Shown: piece after piece, positions 29,198-37,162 of the stretch
Position numbering within the stretch: the stretch's first letter is position 1
Layout of the letters: the number at the start of each line of letters is the position of its first letter
The notes under the pieces: generated by a model
What the model was told of the DNA's origin: nothing
The model's database searches: none
What the model saw: the letters and a program-made list of their open reading frames with translations, nothing else
Translations under genes and position numbers: made by a program
Source: Opitutia bacterium
GTDB taxonomy: Bacteria > Verrucomicrobiota > Verrucomicrobiia > Opitutales > Seribacteraceae
Assembly: GCA_002716045.1 (NCBI GenBank)
Contig: PAZC01000024.1
Span: forward strand, 1-64,000
Direction of reading: 5' to 3'
DNA: 64,000 nt

Positions 29198-29580
29198 ACT
29201 TCTGTTACGGGAAAGGTACTTGCGAGGATGACTTGATTATCGATCTCTATGATGATCCCGTAATTGCCAGGGGTTTCGAAATCCAAGCCTTGGATGTCAT
29301 TGATTAGATTGATCCTTTGGGCAGGGTTTTCGGCCTCGAATTCCTTCTCAATTATTGTGCGGGGCTCTTCCATGGGCAGACCAATGGTAATCTTGAGCTG
29401 ATGCTTGCCCATGGTGAGATCCGAGAAGGAAAGGAACCATACCATGCGGGGATGAGATACGGGAAATTCCTTGGCCCGCAGGTTGGTGAAGATACCAAGG
29501 AGGGTATGCTTGCCTGTGGCTGGGTCCACGTAAACTGCGTCGCATGTGACCCAGGCCAAGATTTGTGGTTTTGTGGACAT
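29194..29580 (-). CDS. DUF6941-like small protein
   Basis: 128 residues, no signal peptide or membrane segment. ILAWVTCDAVYVDPATGKHTLLGIFTNL at the start and YGIIIEIDNQVILAS at the end give a beta-sandwich-like pattern seen in the DUF6941 family, whose function is not known. It is coupled to the pfkB-type kinase (4-nt overlap) and 32 bp after prlC. (Motifs above are read from two separate parts of the protein.). Confidence 0.7.
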   Translation of the reverse strand: MSTKPQILAWVTCDAVYVDPATGKHTLLGIFTNLRAKEFPVSHPRMVWFLSFSDLTMGKHQLKITIGLPMEEPRTIIEKEFEAENPAQRINLINDIQGLDFETPGNYGIIIEIDNQVILASTFPVTEV

Positions 29581-29612
29581 GTTTGTGTTAAGGCCTAAGC
29601 ATAAGCGTTTGC

Positions 29613-31724
29613 TCAGCCTGAGGCAAGACCACTCCTTGCCAAGAGGGCCATGGGATCGGGGTCCCGACCCATGAAGGCGCGGAAGAGATCCTCAGGTGGT
29701 TCGGAATTTCCTTTGCTTAGTATTTCCTGTCGGAAAGCCTTTCCGACGGATGATTCCATGATGCCTTCCTTTTTGAAGCGCGTGAAGGCATCGGCGTCGA
29801 GTACCTCGGCCCACTTGTAGGAATAGTAGGCGGCGGCATAGCCGACTGGGTGAGAAAACAAGTGACCGAATCGGTGCGCCCCGGAGGGAGGATTGGTTTT
29901 GCGTTTTGCCAAGTAGCCTTCGAGAACTTCCTCGATGGCTTTTTCGAGGTCATCGTATCCCTCCGTGGCGAGCCGGCGATGCAGCTCGAGGTCCATTTTG
30001 CCGAGAGACAACTGGCGCATCATGGCGCTGCCCTCCATATAGTTGCGGGCCCGCAACATCTTTTGAAACAGTTCTTCGGGGATCGCTTCCCCGGTTTGGT
30101 GATGTCTCGCGAAGAGGTCTAGGCTTTGTCGCTCCCAGCACCAGTTCTCCATTATTTGTGAAGGTAGTTCGACGAAATCCCAGGCCACGTTCACCCCGTT
30201 CAGGCTCTTGTGCCTCACTTCACCGCAAAGATGGTGCATGAGGTGCCCGAACTCGTGAAAAACGGTTTCCACTTCGTAGTGTGTCAGCAGAGCCGGCTTG
30301 TTTTCGGAGGAGGGGGTCAAGTTTCCGCACATCAAGCCAAGGTGGGGAGAGAGGGTTCCACCTTCCATGGGTTCGCCGGTCTTGAGGAAGTTCATCCATG
30401 CTCCTCCGCGCTTGCTTTCACGCGGATGCCAGTCGGCATAGAATGACCCCATGTGGCGGCCGTTTTCTGAGTCGAAAAGGTCGTAGAACTTGACTTCCGG
30501 ATGCCATACCTCGATGGGTTCGGCGTCGTTACCGTCGACTGTTGAGGCAGGTTTCCCCTCAAACTGAGTGGAGCGCTCCTCGATGCGGAGGCCGAACACG
30601 AGGGTGACGAGTTGGAACATGCCCTCGAGAACGGACTCGATAGGGAAATAAGGTCGCAGGTCCTCTTCGTCGAAGTCGAAAAGATCCTTTTTTCGTTTCT
30701 CCATCCAGTAGCTGACCTCCCATGGTTCGAGCAAATCCTTTGCCGCATCGGTCTTTTCCGCCTTGTAGGTTTCCAGTTCGTCGTTCTCCTGCTGGAAGAT
30801 GGCGAAGGTCTTGTCCCGAAGGTCGCTCACGAAGGCATCGGCTCGGGCACCGTTTTTTGCCATGCGGCGAGCGAGCACTACGTCGGCGAAATCCTTTTTC
30901 CCGAGCAAGGCCGCTTTTTCGGTTCGAAGGGCAAGGATCTTGCGAATCAGTTCGGTGTTGTCGCGCTCGCCTTCCCGCCCGACAAGTCCGGACGCCTCCC
31001 ACACTTGCCGCCGCAGATCGTCGTCGTCCAGATATTGCATGAGGGGCATCATGGAAGGAGCATGCAAAGTGAAGAGCCAACGGGGCTTGCCGTCTTCATC
31101 GCCGAGCTTTTCCTTGGCGGCTTGCCGAGCGTTGGCGCGAGCCAATTCGGGAAGGCCGGCCAATTGATTTTCGTCTTCGATGACGAGGGTCCAGTCGTTG
31201 GTGGCGTCCAAGACGTTCTCGGCGAACTTTTGGGTTACTTGGGCTAGTTCGGTGGAGATGGCTTGCAGTCGCTCCCTTTTCTCTTCCGGCAGGTCCGCTC
31301 CGGCTTCCAGGAAGTCAGCCATGGTTTCCTCGAACAATCTTTTGTCAGCCCCTTTCAGGGATTGGGCTTCCTCGGTTTTTGAGAAATGTCGCAGCGAAGA
31401 CCATAGCTTGGCGTCCAAGGAAATCTTCGCGTTGAAGGCCGAGACCTTGGGCAACATTTCATTGTACGCCGGCCGTAATTCGTCGGAATTCCGGACCGAG
31501 TCCAAATGCCCGACCTTCCCCCATGCTTCGTTGAGTTCATCGATGGCGGCGCCGCCTGCTTGCACGACGTTGGCGAACGTGACCTCGGCAGGATCTAGCT
31601 GACGGATTGCTTCCAGGTTTTTCTCGGCCCGTTCCAGTGCCTCTTGAATGTCTGGAACCACGTTGTCTGGAGTCAACGCTGTCCAAGGGATTGCGAAGGA
31701 AGGATCAAGAAATGGATTTTTCAT
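29613..31724 (-). CDS. prlC: Oligopeptidase A-like M3 metallopeptidase
   Basis: 703 residues, usual for the M3 family. Zinc site VETVFHEFGHLMHHL with HExxH and the downstream Glu in LPSQIMENW. No signal peptide, so cytosolic. Such enzymes degrade short peptides, including cleaved signal peptides, down to amino acids. It begins the minus-strand run that ends at pyrC, and is divergent from the MDR gene with about 107 bp between starts. Confidence 0.93.
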   Translation of the reverse strand: MKNPFLDPSFAIPWTALTPDNVVPDIQEALERAEKNLEAIRQLDPAEVTFANVVQAGGAAIDELNEAWGKVGHLDSVRNSDELRPAYNEMLPKVSAFNAKISLDAKLWSSLRHFSKTEEAQSLKGADKRLFEETMADFLEAGADLPEEKRERLQAISTELAQVTQKFAENVLDATNDWTLVIEDENQLAGLPELARANARQAAKEKLGDEDGKPRWLFTLHAPSMMPLMQYLDDDDLRRQVWEASGLVGREGERDNTELIRKILALRTEKAALLGKKDFADVVLARRMAKNGARADAFVSDLRDKTFAIFQQENDELETYKAEKTDAAKDLLEPWEVSYWMEKRKKDLFDFDEEDLRPYFPIESVLEGMFQLVTLVFGLRIEERSTQFEGKPASTVDGNDAEPIEVWHPEVKFYDLFDSENGRHMGSFYADWHPRESKRGGAWMNFLKTGEPMEGGTLSPHLGLMCGNLTPSSENKPALLTHYEVETVFHEFGHLMHHLCGEVRHKSLNGVNVAWDFVELPSQIMENWCWERQSLDLFARHHQTGEAIPEELFQKMLRARNYMEGSAMMRQLSLGKMDLELHRRLATEGYDDLEKAIEEVLEGYLAKRKTNPPSGAHRFGHLFSHPVGYAAAYYSYKWAEVLDADAFTRFKKEGIMESSVGKAFRQEILSKGNSEPPEDLFRAFMGRDPDPMALLARSGLASG

Positions 31725-31831
31725 TTGAGGAACATGGCATGATTGCTTCCTTCATCCTCATGACAAGGCGAAAGCATTGGCTTTCTTCCTTCTTGAGCAT
31801 CTCTTCAACTTCGGCATTTTGGTTCGCTTAT

Positions 31832-32869
31832 ATGACTATTCTGTCCCAAAAGGTTTTGCGGTACGACCAGCATGGCGACCCGTCCGAGGTGCTCCGATTG
31901 GAGGAAAGTCCAGTTCCTCCTCTAGAGGATGGAGATATATTGCTTCGGATGCGGGCGGCTGCCATCCATCCATCCGACCTCGGTTTGATCGCAGGGTCCT
32001 ACGCTAACTTGCGCGACCTTCCTGCCATCGGTGGACGCGAAGGGGTGGGGGAGGTGATTGAGGTAGGTCCGGGAGTGGACAAGAAGCTAATTGGACGCAT
32101 GGCATCGATGCCCGAGGACCGGGGTGTTTGGGCCGAATACGTCCTGATGCGGGCCGCGGATTTATTTTTTCTTCCCATAGGTTTGCCGTTCGAACAGGCT
32201 GCCCTTGCCCTCCTTAACCCTATGACGGCTTGGCGTTTGCTGCATGACTTCGAGTACCTCAGGGAAGGTGATTGGATCATCCAGAACGCGGCCAATTCGG
32301 CGGTTGGTCTGGCAGTGATCCAATTGGCGAAGCATCTGGGTGTCCGCACGGTGAACGTCGTGAGGCGCAATGAATTGTTTGACGACATGCAAAAGATCGG
32401 GGCCGACGCGGTGGCGCTGGATGACGATGATTATCCTGAAAGCCTGCTTGCTCTGACTGACGGGCAGGAACCAAAGCTTGCCTTGAACTCGATTGGCGGG
32501 TCCAGCGCCTTGCGCCTGGCGAAGTCACTTTGTCCCGGTGGAGTGCATGTTACTTTTGGCGCCATGACCGGTGAATCCATTCGCTTTCCCACGCGCCGTT
32601 TGATTTTTGACGACGTTCGATTCGTTGGCTTTTGGCTCGATCACTGGAAGCAGAGCCAATCTCCCGAAAAAGTTCATCAAGCGCGCGAGGAGATTCTCTT
32701 TCTCTCCGCGACCAATGTCTTGCAAAGCAGGATCGAGGCGACCTATCCGTTGGCTAAATATGAGGATGCCTTGGCCCGGGCGAGCGAACCTAGATTCGGG
32801 AAAGTGCTCTTTGTCCCTGACCAAGATGCGGGCACATTGGCGGAGAGTTCCTCGACCAACGCCTCGTAG
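31832..32869 (+). CDS. Zinc-free MDR oxidoreductase, enoyl reductase-like
   Basis: 345 residues from ATG 31832; upstream in-frame residues overlap prlC and are not protein-like. The medium-chain reductase fold is evident: GDILLRMRAAAIHPSDLGLI, GGREGVGEVIEVG, and the NADP-binding NSAVGLAVIQLAKHLGVRT. It resembles mitochondrial-type trans-2-enoyl-CoA/ACP reductases (MECR/ETR1), with the INPMTAWRLL-like LLNPMTAWRLL. No zinc ligands of alcohol dehydrogenases are seen. Substrate likely an enoyl thioester or a quinone; this is inference. Confidence 0.82.
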   Translation: MTILSQKVLRYDQHGDPSEVLRLEESPVPPLEDGDILLRMRAAAIHPSDLGLIAGSYANLRDLPAIGGREGVGEVIEVGPGVDKKLIGRMASMPEDRGVWAEYVLMRAADLFFLPIGLPFEQAALALLNPMTAWRLLHDFEYLREGDWIIQNAANSAVGLAVIQLAKHLGVRTVNVVRRNELFDDMQKIGADAVALDDDDYPESLLALTDGQEPKLALNSIGGSSALRLAKSLCPGGVHVTFGAMTGESIRFPTRRLIFDDVRFVGFWLDHWKQSQSPEKVHQAREEILFLSATNVLQSRIEATYPLAKYEDALARASEPRFGKVLFVPDQDAGTLAESSSTNAS

Positions 32870-33017
32870 TTTCCCAGTCCAGAAGGCTCATTCATTATTT
32901 TCTTTCAGAGGAGACTAACTGTTTGCACAATGATTTGTTGATTGATCGATTGATGTCATTTTGCATCAAAAAGCAGTCATTTCTTTTGTATCTTCCTTCA
33001 TTCACCCAGCAACAACC

Positions 33018-33338
33018 ATGAAAACCGCCATTACCAAAACCCAACTCATTCTGACTTTTGCCACCCTCGTCCTCGTCGGGTTTTTCAGCACAGGAGCCTT
33101 CCGGGAAAAATCGGAGGCAACCTTGCCCGTTATCAAAGCCGGAGTCGATGATCGCGGCAATCCGATCTGCATCAACAAATCCCAAGTCTATATGTTTACA
33201 AAGGATGATTCTGGCCGTCGCATACTCTTTCATTTTCATGACCCTGGCGCTCGTGACGGCTTTTCCATTGTTAAGAAAGTCTTTGCAACCAACAAGGCGA
33301 TGGATGAATACTGGGAGGTTTTGGTAAAGCAATGGTAA
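33018..33338 (+). CDS. Small exported protein, unknown
   Basis: 106 residues from ATG 33018. One N-terminal hydrophobic segment (QLILTFATLVLVGFFSTGAF) acts as signal peptide or anchor. The rest has an alpha/beta pattern with VDDRGNPICINKSQVYMF and HFHDPGARDGFS. Not recognised. Its last 7 bases overlap the start of the next lipoprotein gene, so the two are translated together. Confidence 0.6.
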   Translation: MKTAITKTQLILTFATLVLVGFFSTGAFREKSEATLPVIKAGVDDRGNPICINKSQVYMFTKDDSGRRILFHFHDPGARDGFSIVKKVFATNKAMDEYWEVLVKQW

Positions 33339-34006
33339 CTATTCCTTCACATGCCCGTACTGTTTCTCAGCGAGCAGTTATCTCCTCTCTTTTGGCTCTC
33401 CTCGGGGTCTTCTTGGCATCTTGCGAGAAACCTCTGAAGAGAAAGCTCATGATGGCCCTCGAACAAAACGCGACCGAGGAGCGAGGCGGTGTCCTTTTTG
33501 ACGTAGCCAAAGACAAGCCTCACGATGGCTACGTCAAGGAAAGGGCGGATAATGGTCGCGTAACCTTCCTTTACGCTGTCCGCGGAGGAAAACGGGAAGG
33601 TATTTCCCTTGGTTGGCATGACAACGGGTCACTCAGCTTGCAGGGAAATTTCAAGGATGGCAAGGAGGACGGCTTGTGGACCACTTGGTACGAAAACGGA
33701 AACAAGAGATGGGAGGGCATGCGCCGGAGCGGTAACAAGGATGGACCCTGGACCATGTGGCGTGAAGACGGCCAAAAGAAATCCGAAGGCTTTTATGAAA
33801 ACAACCTTAAGCAAGGACGTGAAATTGTTTGGCACCAGAACGGGCGCATTTGGCAAACCCGCTTTTTTCAAAAAGGAGCCAAGGATGGTCGCTGGATTTA
33901 TTGGGACAAACAAGGCCGCATCGTCCGTGAAGAAGTATTTCGTGGCAATGAATTGATCGATAGCAAGAAGCTGCCCGACTTCTGGTTGCAGGACAAAGAT
34001 TCCTGA
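33332..34006 (+). CDS. Lipoprotein with YwqK/MORN-type repeats (1 of 2)
   Basis: 224 residues. A lipoprotein signal with lipobox (FLASC) is followed by five to six repeats of about 20-23 residues with the form G-x-(W/F)-x-x-(W/Y)-x-x-(N/D)-G-x-x-x-x-E-G (for example KEDGLWTTWYENGNKRWEG and KDGPWTMWREDGQKKSEG). These are MORN-like repeats of the YwqK 'antitoxin component' group, often in envelope proteins and of uncertain role. A similar lipoprotein lies at 36004-36774. Confidence 0.8.
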   Translation: MVTIPSHARTVSQRAVISSLLALLGVFLASCEKPLKRKLMMALEQNATEERGGVLFDVAKDKPHDGYVKERADNGRVTFLYAVRGGKREGISLGWHDNGSLSLQGNFKDGKEDGLWTTWYENGNKRWEGMRRSGNKDGPWTMWREDGQKKSEGFYENNLKQGREIVWHQNGRIWQTRFFQKGAKDGRWIYWDKQGRIVREEVFRGNELIDSKKLPDFWLQDKDS

Positions 34007-34147
34007 CCATTTTTCTTGCTCTTTGCCGCTCGTTTTTCGATTTGTCCGCCTCGGGCAAAGATATTTTTTCGTTAAATACTTGGGCCCATCACTTGCGCTT
34101 TCGGCTTTTGTCGATATATTGAGTCTTAACGAGCTTCTAATCTATTC

Positions 34148-34372
34148 ATGAAGGAAAAACTACCAACAGTGAAACGCCTGCATATTCTGGAAGATTACAA
34201 TCGAGGCCGCAAAGTGATGGTTGTGACAAGGGATTCCAATTTTACTTGGGGTCGTTGGTTGAGGCGCAATCGAAATGCCATGGAGGCGGTCGAGGAATAT
34301 TCATCGGCGGACGCGAAGACGCAGGAGACTCTCCGACGGTTTCTGGGATCATTGGGCATCCACTTGCGCTGA
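34148..34372 (+). CDS. Small basic protein, unknown
   Basis: 74 residues, no signal or membrane segment. Rich in Arg and Lys with a short helical C-terminus (RRFLGSLGIHLR). No motif is recognised. It has 140 bp of upstream DNA for its own promoter, and a hairpin directly after it. The reading is uncertain because of its length. Confidence 0.45.
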   Translation: MKEKLPTVKRLHILEDYNRGRKVMVVTRDSNFTWGRWLRRNRNAMEAVEEYSSADAKTQETLRRFLGSLGIHLR

Positions 34373-34374
34373 AG

Positions 34375-34392
34375 GAAAACCTCTCGGTTTTC
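34375..34392. terminator. hairpin terminator between convergent genes
   Basis: GAAAACC at 34375-34381 pairs perfectly with GGTTTTC at 34386-34392 around a TCTC loop. It lies between the small protein gene and the end of rhaB. It has some T-rich sequence on both sides. Confidence 0.5.
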
Positions 34393-34405
34393 TGTCGGCC
34401 AAGTA

Positions 34406-35869
34406 CTAGCTCAACTGGTCAAGTCGTGTGGCTGCGCTAGCCCAATCCCCTGTGTTGCCTGGCTCAAACACTTGCAGATCGCAAGATTTACCTATTCTTC
34501 TGCGGGCTTCTTCCAAAGACGACAGTTCGCCCAGAGAAAGCGCTTGGGCAGCCACGTTTCCCAAGGCCGTTGCCTCTGCAGGGCCTGCGATCACCGGTAT
34601 GCCGAGGGCATCGGCGGTAAATTGATTGAGCAGCTCGTTGCGACTACCACCGCCGATCACGTGTAGTCTGGAGAAATCCCTGTCCGTTAATTCACTGAGG
34701 TCCGTGATTCTTTTTCGATAGAGCAAGGCGAGGCTTTCCAGTACACAGCGAACGAAGGCTCCTGAAGAGCTTGGTTCCGCTTGCCCTGTCTCACGGCAAT
34801 ACGCTGCAATTGTAGCCGGCATGTCCTCCGGATTGAAGAAGCGTTCGTCATCCGGATCGATTAAATGGGCAAAAGGTTGAGCTTTGCGGGCCAAGGTTGC
34901 AAGTTCCTCATAGTTGATTGAAATCCCTTCCCCGGCCCATTTTCGACGACATTCCTGAATCAGCCACAACCCGATTACGTTACGAAGAAAACGCACGCGG
35001 TGATCATAACCGATTTCGTTGGTGAAGTTTCTTTCGCGGGCATCGTCGGAAACAAGTGGATCATTTAATTCCGTCCCGATGAGAGACCACGTGCCTGAAC
35101 TAAGGAAAGCCCAATGTCCCGAATCTTCGGTAACGGGTACAGCAGCAACCGCTGCTCCTGTGTCGTGCGAAAGACCGGCTACGACCTTGACGTTACCTAG
35201 GCCTGTTTCCATTCCAATTTCAGGAAGCAAGGTTCCTAGTTCTGTTCCAGAGGGCACGATCTCAGGGAACTTGTCTTCGTTTATGCCCGTGGCTTCCAGC
35301 AAACGAGTTGACCAACGCCGGTTGCGTGGGTCGTATAGTTGGGTTGTGCTGGCAATTGACAATTCGGTCTTTGCCACCCCGCAGAGCAAATAGTTAAAGG
35401 CATCCGCCATTGGCAGGATCATTTTCGCGACCTTCAGGCGGTCGGGGTTTTCGGCTGCCAGTTGAAACAAGGTATTGAATGCGATGAACTGCAAACCGGT
35501 TTCCTCGTAGACATCTTCCCAGGCGATTTCCTCCAAGACTTTCTCCGCCGCCGCCTTGTTGCGCTCGTCTCGATAATGGTAGGCTGGGGGCATAATGGCA
35601 CCTTTTCCATCTATTAGAACGTAATCCACTCCCCAGGAATCGACGCTCACCGATTCTATGACCAAGCCTAGGCGGCTCGCCTTGGTAAGTCCGACCTTGA
35701 TTTCTCGAAACAGGGCATCCAAATCCCAGGTCAGGGAATTACCGTTTGCCAATGGCAGGTTGGGAAAACGATGAACTTCCTCCAGCTCGAGTTTATCGTT
35801 GCGGATTGTACCGAGCATGACGCGACCACTTTCGGCCCCGAGATCGACTGCAAGATAGCATTTGGCCAT
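34406..35869 (-). CDS. rhaB: Rhamnulokinase (FGGY family)
   Basis: 487 residues. CYLAVDLGAESGRVMLGTI at the start, VSVDSWGVDYVLID, LSHDTGAAVAAVP, FLSSGTWSLIG and HVIGGGSRNELLNQFTADA are those of RhaB, which phosphorylates L-rhamnulose. No other rhamnose genes (isomerase, aldolase) lie in the window, so this is an isolated sugar kinase and the substrate could be another ketose. Confidence 0.85.
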   Translation of the reverse strand: MAKCYLAVDLGAESGRVMLGTIRNDKLELEEVHRFPNLPLANGNSLTWDLDALFREIKVGLTKASRLGLVIESVSVDSWGVDYVLIDGKGAIMPPAYHYRDERNKAAAEKVLEEIAWEDVYEETGLQFIAFNTLFQLAAENPDRLKVAKMILPMADAFNYLLCGVAKTELSIASTTQLYDPRNRRWSTRLLEATGINEDKFPEIVPSGTELGTLLPEIGMETGLGNVKVVAGLSHDTGAAVAAVPVTEDSGHWAFLSSGTWSLIGTELNDPLVSDDARERNFTNEIGYDHRVRFLRNVIGLWLIQECRRKWAGEGISINYEELATLARKAQPFAHLIDPDDERFFNPEDMPATIAAYCRETGQAEPSSSGAFVRCVLESLALLYRKRITDLSELTDRDFSRLHVIGGGSRNELLNQFTADALGIPVIAGPAEATALGNVAAQALSLGELSSLEEARRRIGKSCDLQVFEPGNTGDWASAATRLDQLS

Positions 35870-36003
35870 GATTACCTTAGTGGGTCGCGCAAGGAACTGT
35901 TCTGGAGCAAAAGAAGCAAAAGTTGACCCTTGTCTCTTGCATCGTGTAAGGGCGTTATTCCATGGCAGGGCAACTGGAGGGCCCCAAGATCAAATTGGCA
36001 AGG

Positions 36004-36774
36004 CTAGGGAGCAGGATTTTCAACCGCATTCCCGCCAGCGTAAGTTTTACGCGAACTTTCGGAGCCATCTTCGTTGTATTCGATCCAAAGCCCTTCTTTG
36101 CTTCCTTCCTTGAAGGAACCTTCCGAACTCTTCTGGCCGTTCTTGTACCAATAGGTCCATCGCCCGTCGAGATGGTTGTCCTTCCATTGTCCTTCTTCTG
36201 ACTTTTGCCCGTTATCGTACCATTCGATCCAAGAGCCTTCTTCGGTTCCACCCTTGTATTCCCCTTCCTGCCACTTTTGACCGTTCGGATGCCAATAAGT
36301 CCATAAACCTTCCATGTTGCCGTCCTTGTACCTTCCTTCGCCGATTTTTTGTCCACTGTCATTCCATTCGGTCCAGACTCCCTCGCTTTCGTTGTTTTTC
36401 CATTCCCCTTCGCTTAGTTTCTGTCCCGCTTCATTCCATTTCGTCCAAGGGCCATTTTTTTGGCCGTCCTTGTATTGAACCAAGTGGACTAGGTTGCCAC
36501 TGGGGCTCAGTTCTTTGGCCCATCCCGTGAAGGGTTTGTCCTCGTTGGGAGCGAAAGAACCATTGCCGTCCTCTTCTTGCAAACGGCCTAGAAAGACTGC
36601 CTTGCTGAGCCTTTCCTCAAGGGGATTAGCTGGTTCGCCTTGTTTTGTTTCAGGCTGTGGAGGCGTTTGATTCGTTTCCGGTTGTGGCAACGTTTTTTCG
36701 GATGTTTCCTTTCCGGAGTCATCTCCACACCCAGCGAGCGCCACGAATAAAAGTATCGGGATAATCGTTTTCAT
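36004..36774 (-). CDS. Lipoprotein with YwqK/MORN-type repeats (2 of 2)
   Basis: 256 residues. Lipobox ALAGC after a short signal peptide, then a Pro/Thr/Glu linker (LPQPETNQTPPQPETKQGE) and about seven repeats of 22-23 residues of the type G-x-W-x-x-(W)-x-x-x-G-Q-K-x-x-E-G (NGPWTKWNEAGQKLSEG, DGRWTYWYKNGQKSSEG). The repeats are more regular than in the paralogue at 33332. Envelope localisation is expected; function is unknown. It is divergent from the TIR module. Confidence 0.82.
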   Translation of the reverse strand: MKTIIPILLFVALAGCGDDSGKETSEKTLPQPETNQTPPQPETKQGEPANPLEERLSKAVFLGRLQEEDGNGSFAPNEDKPFTGWAKELSPSGNLVHLVQYKDGQKNGPWTKWNEAGQKLSEGEWKNNESEGVWTEWNDSGQKIGEGRYKDGNMEGLWTYWHPNGQKWQEGEYKGGTEEGSWIEWYDNGQKSEEGQWKDNHLDGRWTYWYKNGQKSSEGSFKEGSKEGLWIEYNEDGSESSRKTYAGGNAVENPAP

Positions 36775-36924
36775 TGTGCCTATTCTAGAAACCTTACCTT
36801 CCTTATTGCAAGCCCCCCTTGTTTCTCTTTGCTTGATCGAGGTTGCTATTTCTCGCCGCCTACTTTTCTTGGTTTTGAAGCAACCTCGCTTGACGCCGCG
36901 CCTAACATTGCCACTTTTTCACAC

Positions 36925-37137
36925 ATGTCTATTTTTCGCTATCTTCAGCTAGCCCCTTTTTTCATCGGAAATTGGGTGTGGGCTCAAAATGCGACTTCCT
37001 CCAGCAATTCCTTCGGTGACCGGGGTTTCTGGGAAGACGCACTGGATAATCCAGGCCATTATTCCTACGTATTGATCATTTTCATAGTCCTTGGTTATTT
37101 TCTCTGGAAGGTGCAGGGCTTGGGCGAGGACGATTGA
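36925..37137 (+). CDS. Small membrane protein paired with the TIR gene
   Basis: 70 residues from ATG 36925. A hydrophobic N-terminus (signal peptide, ending near WVWAQ-NAT), a short Ser/Asn-rich outer segment (GFWEDALDNPGHYS) and one membrane helix (YVLIIFIVLGYFLWKV) ending in a charged tail. No recognised family. It is followed after 25 bp by the TIR gene on the same strand, so it is a candidate partner or topology factor. Confidence 0.6.
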   Translation: MSIFRYLQLAPFFIGNWVWAQNATSSSNSFGDRGFWEDALDNPGHYSYVLIIFIVLGYFLWKVQGLGEDD

Positions 37138-37162
37138 CGAGAATGCCCTTCTCGTTTTATTG

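Noticed and set aside
31607..31831. N-terminal extension of the MDR reductase
   Set aside because: The longer frame overlaps the start of prlC on the other strand and does not look like protein; ATG 31832 matches the family start.
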